From positions 63,931,224-63,995,223 of the forward strand of contig OZ024719.1 of the NCBI GenBank assembly GCA_964016875.1: a DNA stretch of 64,000 nt. The letters run 5' to 3'. The translations under genes were made by a program, and so were the position numbers. The notes below the pieces were generated by a model that had not been told where the DNA came from, searched no databases, and was given only the letters and a program-made list of their open reading frames with translations. This DNA is from Fallopia convolvulus (Eukaryota > Streptophyta > Magnoliopsida > Caryophyllales > Polygonaceae). Numbering within the stretch: position 1 is the stretch's first letter; each line of letters begins with the position of its first letter. Shown here in pieces: positions 20,770 to 31,537 of the stretch.

Positions 20770-23737
20770 TGTGCCTGCTTCATCGACCAACCTCCTCTGA
20801 AATGGAAGCAACATTAAACGACTCCTCCTGCTCTACTTCTTCAATATTCATCAACGGGCTCTCTCCAACGAGGAATCCGGGCCGATTTGGTGGGTCAAGC
20901 CGAGTAGACCCGTTACTGATCATGGCTAGTGGCTACAACATCAGAAATGGAGGGTCTATCTGATGGCTCTTCTTGTGCGCACAAAAGGCCCACATGAATG
21001 CACCTCATTACTTGTTCCTTGTCACACAAGCCACCAGCTAGAGTTTCATCGATCAACTCCGACTCTCGGTTCTCTGTCCACAGCTCCCAGGCATGTATAA
21101 TGCAATCGAGAGTAAAAACTTCAGACAAAAGTCACATTACGCCGTAGTTTATAAGCTACGAATTTGTAATTTGGCAACTCACTTGTCCAACTAGATTGAG
21201 AGGGCGATCTGGGTGATACGAACCATAGTTTTTCTTGCCACTAATGATCTCTATTAACATAACTCCGAAGCTGAAGATGTCAGACTTTGCTGAATACTTG
21301 CCACCCATCAGATATTCAGGCGACATATAACCGCTGTATATAGAGCAAGTAAACCATGAAATGACTGTGTTAGCAGTCTGAGAAGAGAGCGCTCAAGCAA
21401 AAGAGTGAGCTTTTGTAGAGCATTTGCTTACTTTGTTCCCACAATCCTTTTGGTTTTAACATGAAATTCATCTCGACCAAAGATTCTTGCCATGCCAAAA
21501 TCTGACATTTTAGCGTTCATTTCTTCATCAAGCAATATGTTTGCTGCTTTCAGATCTTGTGGATTATCTTAATTGTCGAGTATTTGTGCAGATAAAGAAG
21601 CCCTTGAGCAATCCCTTCGATTATAAACGCTTCCTCCAATCAAGAAACACTTTTCTATTCGGATCTGTCGTGCAAACAAAAAGGCACTAGTTCAAGATAA
21701 ACATAATAATCTGTCAGGTAGGTAGCTAGGTGTTTAACAAAGGGGGTGGGGGGATAAAAACTAACCAAAGAGGAAAAAATCCAAGCTTTTGTTGGGCACG
21801 TACTCATACACAACTATCTTCTCCCCTCGCTCAACACATCACCCTACGATTGCTACAAGATTGGTGTGCTGCAGCTTGGCGATAACCTTCAGCTCGTTCT
21901 TGAACTCCATTACACCTTGTTTGGAACTTCTTCTTGACCGCCACCCACTAACTTCCCCTGTTGCACTCACAAGTTAGTCTTCAATTATACAAACTATTGA
22001 AATGAGCCCAATTTACGCAAAATTATGTGCTAGAAGAAAATTTGTATTCAACCACCTGCGAATCCTACTTTGTAGACAGTCCCAAATCCTCCTTGCCCCA
22101 GCTTGTTGAAAGGCGAGAACCCATCGGTGGCTTGAGAGAGATTTTCTAGAGTATATAGTTGCAAACCATGACTCTTGTAGTAGAGTACTTTTGAGTTTTC
22201 TCCTTCTTCTTATAGCGGAGTATGATGTTGTAGTCCCTAGCTCAACAAATGACGTCCGATCCTCTGTTATGCGCCTCCCTGTTGAAGATCAAAGCACTTA
22301 GAAAGTCATCTTATGGCATGTAAAATGTTCAAAAGTACCAAATTTGCTTGCTTAGTGAAGAGGCAGGCTTTACCTATTGCTATAACTTTTCTTTGAAGAA
22401 AGCAATATAGTTGTCGTATATAAATGCCCATCTTCAGTTTTTTCCACAGTAAATAGCATATGTATGATATGAACAAGACCGATAGGAGAATGGTGGTTTC
22501 TATAATAGTCCATAACCACAATGAACGGCTGTCTCTATCTACAGCACAAACAAGTACGTTCATTCACATATATCACCAAATTAAGAATCAGATTGAGATA
22601 TACTCGAGTAGAATTTAAATGAATAATCCATTAATATTTAAATATATGGATATGCTTTAGAAAGGAAGCAGTACAAGATGATATATAGTTAACAACAAGA
22701 CTTCACCATTGGTAGATGGTTCAGACTTAGACCGGTAAGGAGGTAAGGGTGCATTTGGATATCGCATCGAGTCACGGATTAATGCATCAAATAGGGAGAT
22801 CCAATGCACCCTAAAACACACAAATGACAAAGCCGAAGAGTTTTCAATGGCAATGAGTGGAGTAGCCCATCACTACTAACATTATTTTTCTTTCACTTCT
22901 AATGTGAGACCATACATATGTACAAATGTCCTATGTTAGATCGTGTCTCATACGTGGACCAACCTATACTCAAGGAGTCAAGGGGAAAAATAGGAACTAG
23001 AAGGAGATACATACGTACCTTCAAGATGACGAATAATATGAAAACTCCCATAGTCGTCATTGCTGTACATATAACCCTGTTTTATATCACTACAAAACTG
23101 ACATCCGGTGCCATTTTTGTATTGAGAAGCATACGCCACCCTAGAACAATTGCGCAAACACATGGATCTACAATCAGCAAGACTCCATGTAAAGTCTCTT
23201 GCATATTTGAAGCAATCATAAACACCATAAGCATCTATAGATCGATTATTCACCATTCCTCGACATATTGGCAGCACGAAGCCTACCGTAGCCACATTCA
23301 CCGTAAGTGCTCACACATTCCTGTTGGTGACAAGCAACGAAAGTATGCTGCTGCCTATACTCTCGGATTTCACGCAACATACCCTCCACATCTATTTTGT
23401 AGAAGCAATTTTGGAGCTCAACAAAACAAAAGTTTAGTCATTTTGTAACATCTCCAATCTAACATCATCATCGATTCTAAGGCTTCCACATGTATCCGGG
23501 AATGGGGTAACTCGATTGGCCACCCAAACAGGGTTATTGTCGACGTCTTTTCCGTTACACCATATTCCAAGATAACGGTTGTGACGGAGAATCTCCGGAT
23601 TGAGGTAGCCGTTTGTCCTCATTCTACAAATAGGCGTCCTTGAGTTGTTGGCCCTGCAATAGACTGTCTCGTTCAGAAATAGCTGAGAGAATCGAAATCA
23701 AAATGAAGAGACTCAATTTTGCCCCCTTCAGATTCAT
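20770..23737 (-). pseudogene. G-type lectin S-receptor-like serine/threonine kinase pseudogene
   Basis: Domain pieces run in the right order on the minus strand. A signal peptide starts at 23737 (MNLKGAKLSLFILISILSA). A lectin piece lies near 23450-23622 (YLGIWCNGKD, PVWVANR), and a PAN-like piece at 22978-23301 (LADCRSMCLRNCS). A membrane segment lies near 22440-22540. The kinase start is near 22040-22180 (NKLGQGGFGTVYK), DFGMARIFG near 21510, GKYSAKSDIFSFGVM near 21290, and the kinase tail at 20916-21128. It is broken by a stop soon after DSLLQGQQLKD, loss of the S-locus glycoprotein domain, a frameshift before RSSKQGVMEF, a TGA after LVAIVG, and a 1-base deletion in the HRDLK catalytic loop. 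It cannot make a working receptor. Confidence 0.88.
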
Positions 23738-23999
23738 ATTTGAGAAGTCTTAGCCTCTTTAGACTTCGAATTCAACTATATATTCAACAGTCACGATAAT
23801 TGGACTGCAATTAGTCAAGTGTTTCTTTCATCTAATCCATTTTGTAATTGTACAGGAGTTTCGATTAGTTTGACTATCCTGAGTTCTATCCTTCTCCAAA
23901 TTCACCGTAAACCACAAACTCAGACAGACCCTCAATTGAGAGATATTGGCGGGCGGTCATTTTTGTACAACTTCCGCTGCCTATGGGCACTATTCTCTT

Positions 24000-24049
24000 C
24001 TCCCACATCGAAAGATGAGAAACGAGAACTACTAAATTGGAAAATAAAA
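24000..24049 (+). promoter_or_regulatory. plant snRNA promoter: USE and TATA-like box
   Basis: CTCCCACATCG at 24000-24010 matches the plant upstream sequence element RTCCCACATCG except at the first base. An AAATAAAAA box lies near 24041-24049, about 33 bp before the RNA start. The USE-TATA gap of about 30 bp fits the longer, RNA polymerase II type spacing used by U1, U2, U4 and U5 genes. Confidence 0.85.
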
Positions 24050-24073
24050 AGAAGCTGACAGTGTACGGAAAAC

Positions 24074-24235
24074 ATACTTACCTGGACGGGGTCAACGGGC
24101 GATCAATAAGGCCTGTGGCCTGGGACGGTGACCTCCATTGCACATTGCGGAGGGGCGCCGCCCTAACATCTCCCTAAATTGGGAGAGTGTACGTCATAAT
24201 TTGTTATAGTGGGGCCTGCGTTCGCGCGGCCCCTG
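24074..24235 (+). ncRNA. U1 spliceosomal snRNA gene
   Basis: The RNA begins ATACTTACCTGGACGGGG, so the 5' splice-site pairing sequence ACTTACCTG is intact. Stem-loop I has the loop GATCAATAAG (U1-70K site, one or two changes from the usual GATCANGAAG). Stem-loop II carries the ATTGCAC loop bound by U1A. A Sm-like site AATTTGTTA precedes the closing hairpin GGGGCCTGCGTTCGCGCGGC. Length of about 162 nt is normal for plants. The RNA forms U1 snRNP, which selects 5' splice sites in the nucleus. The Sm site differs slightly from AATTTGTGG, so this may be a variant copy, but promoter, body and 3' box are all present. Confidence 0.93.
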
Positions 24236-24250
24236 CACAATTCAGTCCAA
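24236..24250 (+). terminator. plant snRNA 3' box
   Basis: CACAATTCAGTCCAA fits the plant 3'-end formation signal CA(N)3-10AGTNNAA directly after the closing hairpin of U1. Confidence 0.85.
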
Positions 24251-24252
24251 AT

Positions 24253-24298
24253 TTTAGCAGTTGTTATTGAGCCCATTTAGCAGTTGTTATTGAGCCCA
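24253..24298 (+). repeat. perfect 23-bp tandem duplication
   Basis: TTTAGCAGTTGTTATTGAGC followed by CCA occurs twice in direct succession just after the U1 gene. Confidence 0.95.
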
Positions 24299-26959
24299 AT
24301 TGTATTCTCGGCTTGGTTGTCCAATTTTGGGCCCAAGTCTAATACGTGGTATAAATAATTTTCAGGTTTAACCGTGGACTGTCGTCTTTGATCTTACAAA
24401 GGGGCTCGGTGATCGGATCAGCAATGTGGACGGTCTACAACATGCCATATCAATGTCCCAAGTATACATTGCCAATTTAGACCCTTTATGAGTTACAGGC
24501 ACAGCTTCTAAAGCAATGTAAAGTTTTATTAAACGCAATGTAAAGTCTTAAGACTTCCAAATTATTTGGTGTTGTAATTTCTAAATGGAGAATCAAATAA
24601 TAGAAGCTACAAAAAATATAATATACTACGTAGCATACTCTTTTTCTAAATTAATAAAATAATGACAGCTAGTAAGTAATCAACATATTATTTCCGTGAC
24701 TTAATGTTGAGGAATAATTTTTCCCTACCGTAACGAGGTACACGAATACATACATGATACATCTACTATGGTTGTAAAGCTTCAGGGTCATTTTGGTCGT
24801 TTGCCTTGTTAATATGATCAAACAAACAACTATGATTGTACATGTTTTGCTTCTCTCTCCATTTTTTTTTATTTTGGGTTGGGATTTTCCTTTTTCTATG
24901 TCTGCATATTATCTTTTACCGGATGATGATGGCTTTCACATGACCATGTATCATCAAACAAAAATTACAGCTCATGTTTTTATCTTTGTCTTCTCTTCCT
25001 TAAACATATCATATGATATGCACGACTATATCTATTGATGAGATTCGCCACTTCTACAAGGCACCTCAAGGATCTCATTAACTGGTCTTATCATACGGCC
25101 CACTTTTTTCCACGTGGAGCATACCCCTATCTGTAGTAAAACATGGCTATTTGACAACATTCATGGCAAGAGTGAGTATGGGCCGGAAGAGTGGGTGAGA
25201 ATTATAGTGATCGATCGACTTAACCAAGTGGATTCTATATAGTAAACCCGGGATTTCAGATGATCTTGTAAACCGCTATTTTCTATTCTGCAATGGAATT
25301 TACCAATTCCGAAAACAAAATTAAAGCTTAATTTGTGACTTGTGATCAGGTAATTCAGTAAGTTAACAAGTAAGTCTTAATATCAACGGGACGGTAGCTA
25401 CTTCCTAAGTCTCTCAAATCGCAAGATTAAAGTCAACAGGTTAAAGTCTTGTAATACTAACTAATCAGCCAACAGGTTAAAGTAGAGGAATGTAAAAGTC
25501 AAGAGATGGCAAAAATCAACCCCATCCGCAAAAACTAACCCAACCAGGCTGAGATCGAACCCGGCTCAACCTGAAATGTTATCAAAATACAATATTGTCC
25601 CAGTGTAGACCTGCTAATTTGACCCAGCATAAACCAAATCCGAAGGAACAAGAACCCAAAGTTGACCCGACTTAAAGTGAACTTGTTGAACTCAAAACAA
25701 GCACGGCCCCAAGTCAAACTGAATCCAAAATGACTCGAACTCGGGGGCAACCCGAACTCAAAATGAAGGTCTAGACTGTCTAGTTGTATTGAATGTCACC
25801 TTAGATTACACTTTGACCAATTTACTACCGAAATATTTCTTATCTTTTCACTTTCCTATACAGCTAGTTGAATCCCTCTGATATTCACGAGATATTTTTT
25901 TATTAAAGATTATACAAAATTATGATATTAATATAAGATTTTAAACACTTGTATATAATATCGTAATAAAATTATATTATTTATAAAAAAAATCTCTAAA
26001 ATTGTGCCCCATATTTTATCAACATATAGATAAAAAAATTATTTACTTGAAGTCCGAGTCTTGTTAAGAGATAAAAAATATTATGCATAAAATTAATATA
26101 AAAAATATTAGATCAATTTATTATCAACATATAGATAAAAAATTATATATTTGGATCTCAAATCTTGTTACAACATAAAAAAGATATACAAAAGTTATGT
26201 ATATAAAAATTATATAAATATGTTATCTATTGTAGTAAAGTAATACATAATCCATAGATAGAAAATTATATATACATCAAAAATTTTAAAAACATGTTAT
26301 CTATTTAGTACATATAGCAAGAATACTATAAATTATTACAAAATTTATTAAAATATAATTTCACATTCTTTTATTCAAAAATGTCATGTGGTGCAAATTT
26401 TACAACAAACTTGGGTTCTGCTTTATAATGTATTAGGGTAGATTGTATAATGTATAACAATGTCTCCCATTAGCATATAAATTGGGGTTTTATCAAGAGG
26501 CAAAGACATATAAAAGAAATATAAAAAGTTAAAAACATTTGTGCTTGTTTTTTTTTTCTTATTCCTGTTATCATAATTTTATAACACGTTATCAACACGA
26601 ATCTCTAATCTCTAATTGAGTTTCATTTATCTTCAAGGTATAAACTATACCTCTTGTCATTTTCAATTGTACAAGAAATTTACTAAAAGTATTTTGAAGA
26701 GTATGTTTTGCAGTTGCCTAATTTGGGATCTTCTACGTACATTAGAAACTTGTTTTGTTTCCTAGATTTTTAAATGTTTTTTTAACCAAAAGTATAAACA
26801 TGGTTTTAGATCTATACATGATACAAACAAAATATTTTTTTTTGCTAACATTTTTGGCATCTAATCTCAAATTTTAAATTTCTCATATGGAATGCAAGGA
26901 TTTTTCTTGTTTTACAACCTTTATACATAGTGACTAAATGGAAATCATTGTTATAAGAG
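24299..26959. other. AT-rich intergenic DNA with decayed repeats
   Basis: No credible gene. Around 25510-25760 is an AACCC/CCGAAC-rich block resembling the ACCCGA-rich MITE at 57815-58457. Around 25890-26400 is very AT-rich. At 26575-26615 is ATAACACGTTATCAACACG, a phrase found in the leader of the copia family whose pol remains follow, so a copia LTR may end near there. Confidence 0.4.
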
Positions 26960-28882
26960 AGTTAGACATCCTTGATTTGTCGAGCTAAAAAATACCTCAA
27001 ATGGAGGGTTGATGTCTTGACTCAACTCAACGCAAATAGCCTTGAAGAAACAATGGTGACAAACAATAATGTCAACCCTCAAGAAAAGGCAACGACCATT
27101 TTGTTTCTTCGGCATTGTATCCATGAAAGTCTCAAAAGTGAGTACCAATTTGTGGAGGATACAATAGAATCTGGGATAGCCTGAATGAGTTCTATGACAA
27201 TCTAGGTATTGCCCTCATAAGGTTTTAGGACTTTAAGTCCAACACAATTGAAGGCCTTTGAAGAGAACTTTGTCTACCAATTGTCTCAAATGTGTTGTTA
27301 CAATAACAATATAAAGCAAGAGTCTTAGAAAGATATTCTAATTTATTGAAAGTATTGTTAGTTGCTAAAAAGAATATTGAGCTCTTACTTATTAAAAAAC
27401 CACAATCTTAAGTCAAGAAGCTCAAAAAACAAATGTTATAGACAAAGTGTCCCAAGATGGAAATGCCAACGAATGTGGGTAACCGTTACAACATAATAAT
27501 GGACATGGACATGGTCGTGGATATAAAATATCAATGATAACCACCTTGAGAATGATGGGTACAAGAGGGATAGAAAGCAAAAGGTCTAAGCAGGTCAAAC
27601 AATACCCTCCTAGTAATCCAAAATCGTTTGCTATAGATTTGGCAGGAGTGGCCATTGGTCATATATATGCCGCACAACTTCCCACTAGATGAAGTTGTAT
27701 CAAACCTAAAAGAATAATAAAAAGACTACTTAGAATAACTACATGGGAAACAAAGGCATGGGTTTCATCCAATGACTAGTCTGAATGTCTCTAATTTTCT
27801 CAATCTTAAGAGTAATGATGAATTTGCCTTCAATTAAGGAAATGACCTCTAAAATAAATATGTTATATCTCTTAATTAATTAAATTATGTAATGAATTCT
27901 ATTTTATATTGTACTATGTTTTTCTTAACTTTGAAATCATAAGGCTTTATATAAGTATAACTATCCAAGTGTGATATATATGAGATTTTTTTATCATTAA
28001 CATCTCGATCTTACTTTTCCTTCATTTATATACAAATCATGAACTCATCTAAATTGAAACTCGATGGGAAGGATCAATGTCTTCTAGATAGTGTAATGAC
28101 ACACACATTTTTAAGAAATAAAGAACACTTCACACAATTGAAGGCCTTTGAAGGCAATGTTACTATAATATTGCATGTATCCTCATCAAAGGCTCAAGAA
28201 GAACTATTGCTCTGCTCCCAAAAGAAACAAAATTGATGGTAAAAGACGCATTATATTCAAGTAAATATTGAAGGAATTTATTGAGTTAAATGAAAACCTT
28301 GAATGAGAATAAGAGCAAATATTTATGCATTATAACACATAAATATTGTCATAAACATATCCTAGGAAAATGCCAATGTAATCTTCTGGGTTATACCATA
28401 TATATTTATCCGTTTTAGGTTACTACATCGATAATAAAAGATCAAATGATCAAACTTCATTCACACTATGGCATGACCGCTTGGGTCGTCCAGAATCAAT
28501 AATGATGCAAAAAATTCTAAAGAATCCACTTGAAAATCTACTAAAGAACATTAAGGTTCTTTGGTCTAGTGATTTCAATTTCACATCATGCTCATTAGGA
28601 AGGTTGATTATCATGCCCTCTAAAAATAAACTTACAAGCGAGACTCCTACATTCTTAGAAAAGATCCAAGGAGACGTGGACTAATTGATCCACCATGTGG
28701 ACCTTTTTGATATTTTATGGTGCTAATTGATGCATCTACATGTTATTCACATGTAAGTTTATTATCTACTAGATATGTGGCATTTGCTAAACTCATTGCT
28801 CAAATAATCCCCTTGGGCTTGATACTGTACGAGAATTTGTATTACAAACCTTCCATGACTATTTTATGTCAATTGGGCTTGA
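26960..28882 (+). pseudogene. Ty1/copia retrotransposon remnant (gag, protease, integrase)
   Basis: Three pieces in copia order lie on the plus strand. A gag piece is at about 26990-27400 (YLKWRVDVLTQLNA, ATTILFLRHCIHESLK, LLVAKKNIELL). A protease-like piece is at about 28060-28230 (LLDSVMTHTFLRNKEHF, with the usual DSGTTHT changed to DSVMTHT). A pre-integrase/integrase piece is at about 28460-28880 (LWHDRLGRPESIMM, CSLGRLIIMPS, FMVLIDASTCYSHVSLL). Frames are broken by stops and shifts. RT and RNase H are absent and the piece ends abruptly near 28882. Confidence 0.8.
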
Positions 28883-29488
28883 TAATAAAAGAGGAAAAAC
28901 TAGTTTTTTTGCTTAGGAGGGGCAAGATCGCGCGAAGGCTCGAATGTCGGGAGTTCATCTAGTTCGTAGCAACGAGATAATTGGCTATTGGAGGATTTTG
29001 TTTCGCTCATGGCGTTCGGAGAAGAAAAAACAAAGAAGTAGACACAACAACGAATAAAGCAAAGAAGGGAGTACCTGGTCAAGGGAAAACAAATGTGTGA
29101 TGAGTGAAAGAATCTAGAGCCCATAAATAGATGAGACATCTCTAACGCATCTCAACTTCCGAGGAACGTATTCGAAAAACCTAAAAAAATTGAGAGGGAA
29201 TTTTTGGCGATTTTCGAGGGTATTGTCGGCCAAGCAAATTTGGGCCGGCATAATAAGAACAGAAATCCAGCTCGGATATAAAAATTCACACGTTGGTAGC
29301 GAGAGGAAGAAGGTTCTTGTAACGGCTAACACATTAATAATGGTGGAGAAATCTCTGGGATATGGAGGGAAGCCATGTAACATCTCTTTGGAAGGAAGAA
29401 GACTATAAATAGCAAAAGGAAATGAAGAAGGGATCATCTGAACACACTCTAGCCCTCTAGAATCTCTCCATCCAACCAATATTCCATC
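28883..29488. other. unassigned sequence, perhaps LTR-like, target of the Tat insertion
   Basis: GC content rises relative to the copia remnant. TATAAATAG at about 29404, followed by a CT-rich stretch, resembles an LTR promoter on the plus strand. The sequence resumes at 55612 after the Tat element. No gene is recognised, and a minus-strand frame of 121 codons has no known motif. Confidence 0.4.
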
Positions 29489-30266
29489 TGATGAAACCCG
29501 AAATAACAGCTACGCTACGAGACAAGAAACAAGATTATTATATTTGAGTGCAAACACTTGCTCCTTCATTTATGATTTTTCCGTGGTAGCGAGGTTACAA
29601 ACCTACGAGGTTGATGTACACTTTTGAGAATCACACCTAGACCTCCTACAACCGCTACAAGGTTCCGAGATCGCACCTAAATGTTGCGAGGTCGATTCTA
29701 GGGCGAGGTAGATTTGAGGGTATGATGTAGAGAGTTTTGTGGGTTTCTGTAGTGAGGTCTTAGGCGTGAACGAGGTCCCTGCGCGACTTTGGGGTCTTTC
29801 TGTGGGTTTCTCCTATCTATAGCGAGGTCTTTTGACGATGTTCCTATCACGTCGATCTTTAACAAGCAAGAGAGTTCTTGAGTTCAAGTGGTTTTTCGAC
29901 CACTTCTTCCTACGAGGTTCTTCTCTATTTATAGAGAATTGGGGGGCGAGTTTAGGCCAATGTTCGATGTGGGATGCTCGAAATAAGGGTTTTTGATTGG
30001 TCCATGAGTGAGGTCACTTGTGATTGGTTTGGGAGTGAGGTTGTTGGTGATTGGTTCGGGAGTGAGGTCGCTTGTGATTGGTTCGAGCGGGCGGGTGTAT
30101 TAGTAGAGTCGGTGATGAGGTCGAGACCTCGTCCCGGGATGTTGAGAGACCTCGCGTCCGTCGGGAGTTTTGTTTTTAAATAATCGGGCATGGACGTGGG
30201 TCCCTAAATTGCCCATGGGGGTCCCTTTGGGCCCACCTTTTGCTTTTACTATTTTGGACATCATCA
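29489..30266 (-). repeat. Tat 3' LTR (778 bp)
   Basis: It pairs with 54837-55606. Relative to that copy it contains a 9-bp duplication (ACAACCGCTACAAGG versus ACAAGG) near 29650. It is rich in CGAGGT motifs. Confidence 0.95.
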
Positions 30267-30531
30267 CAACCCCATGGCCTGGGGGCCTCGCTCTGAGGGT
30301 CACAGGGCATAAGTTCCCTCGATCCGCGAGATGCGGGGTGTTTTTAGAGGTTATGAAGTTCTCGAGGTTGGGAGGGCGCTCTGCGAGGTGTGAGGCTGTG
30401 TACTTAGGTGTTCTTCTTGTTCTGCGTGGATGAAGATTCTTAGGCCTTTTCGCCATACTTTGCTTAGTGGGCCGCCCAGGTGAGACAGGCTTAAGAAGCC
30501 TTTCGGGAGTGGGGGAGGCTCAAATCTGCTC

Positions 30532-30540
30532 TATATAAGG
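30532..30540 (+). promoter_or_regulatory. TATA box of the Tat antisense gene
   Basis: TATATAAGG is preceded by GCTC and followed about 30 bp later by a CT-rich start region (CCTCCCTCTCATCTTC). It points away from the 3' LTR and toward the antisense ORF. Confidence 0.7.
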
Positions 30541-31196
30541 GCGTATCTCACACGCCTCCCTCTCATCTTCTTTCTCCAACATTTTCGCTCCTTCTCTCTC
30601 TTTATCTCTTCGGTTTCTTCTGAGCGGTTTCTCCAGACGGTTTCCGACGAGCTTTTTGCCGTTCGCCAGTTGCGCCACCGCCTCTCGTTCGCTGATTTTT
30701 AAACAAGTAAGTTCTTGATCTTCTTCCTCCTGTCTTTTGGTATTTTTTGCCTTTGATTCTTCCTTTGTTCGCTTTTTGCCCCGTGTTTTGTAAGGGCGAC
30801 GGTGTGTCGCCCGGTGTTTCGCGCCGGTGTCACAGTGGCGAAGCGGCGGTGGCAGGGTTGTGTGACGGTGGTGAGGGGCGGTCGCCGCCGTGAGGGTACA
30901 GCTGGGCTTTTGGTTTTATTGCTTTTCTCTCTTTTTTCCTCTTGGGGTGGCGGTTAAACTTCCGCTTCTCCGCCCACCACTTTTCGAATTTCGAAAACCC
31001 TCGGGAGCCCAAACGTCATGATGTCTGATTGACGGGACGTTTGGGCTTCCACCGCTGGCTTCCACCGTTGGTTGGCCTTCTTTCTCTTTCCTTTCTTTTG
31101 GCGCTTCAAATTCTTCTTTGCCGTCCTATCCTGTCAGAGTAGCCCGTAGGATGCCATGTGGCCTTTCCCTCTATGATCTCGCGTTGCTTTGTCCCC

Positions 31197-31347
31197 CGAG
31201 GTTGCGACCTCGTGCCCATTTTCTTCCGAGGTTATGATCTCGTGCTCTTTTCTTTTCGAGGTTATGGTCTCGTGCTTTTTCCCTTCTCGAGGTTATGACC
31301 TCGTGCTCTTTTCTTTTCGAGGTTATGATCTCTGCGCCTTGATCTCG
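31197..31347 (+). repeat. 30-bp tandem array of CGAGGT-NNNN-ACCTCG palindromes
   Basis: Palindromic arms start at 31197, 31227, 31257, 31288 and 31318, an almost exact 30-bp period separated by pyrimidine spacers (GTGCTCTTTTCTTTT). Two related units (CGGGGTCATGATCTCG) follow near 31376 and 31434. The array lies in the proposed 5' intron of the antisense gene. Confidence 0.85.
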
Positions 31348-31537
31348 GGATCGACCTTGTCCTTCCTTCTTTCCCGGGGTCATGATCTCGTTCTTCGATC
31401 TCGGGCTTGACCTCGTCCTTCCTTCTTTCACGGGGTCATGATCTCGTGTTTTTCTCTTTGGTTGCCTTGCCTTTAGTGTCTTACTGACCTTTTCTTTTCC
31501 AGGTGCTAGCTTTTCGCGGCCTGGACGTTGTCTTTTC

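Noticed and set aside
24793..25038. 81-codon hydrophobic frame after the U1 gene
   Set aside because: AT-rich chance frame with no neighbouring exon or recognised family.
29114..29479. 121-codon minus-strand frame before the Tat element
   Set aside because: No motif, and it lies in LTR-like sequence with a TATA box on the other strand.
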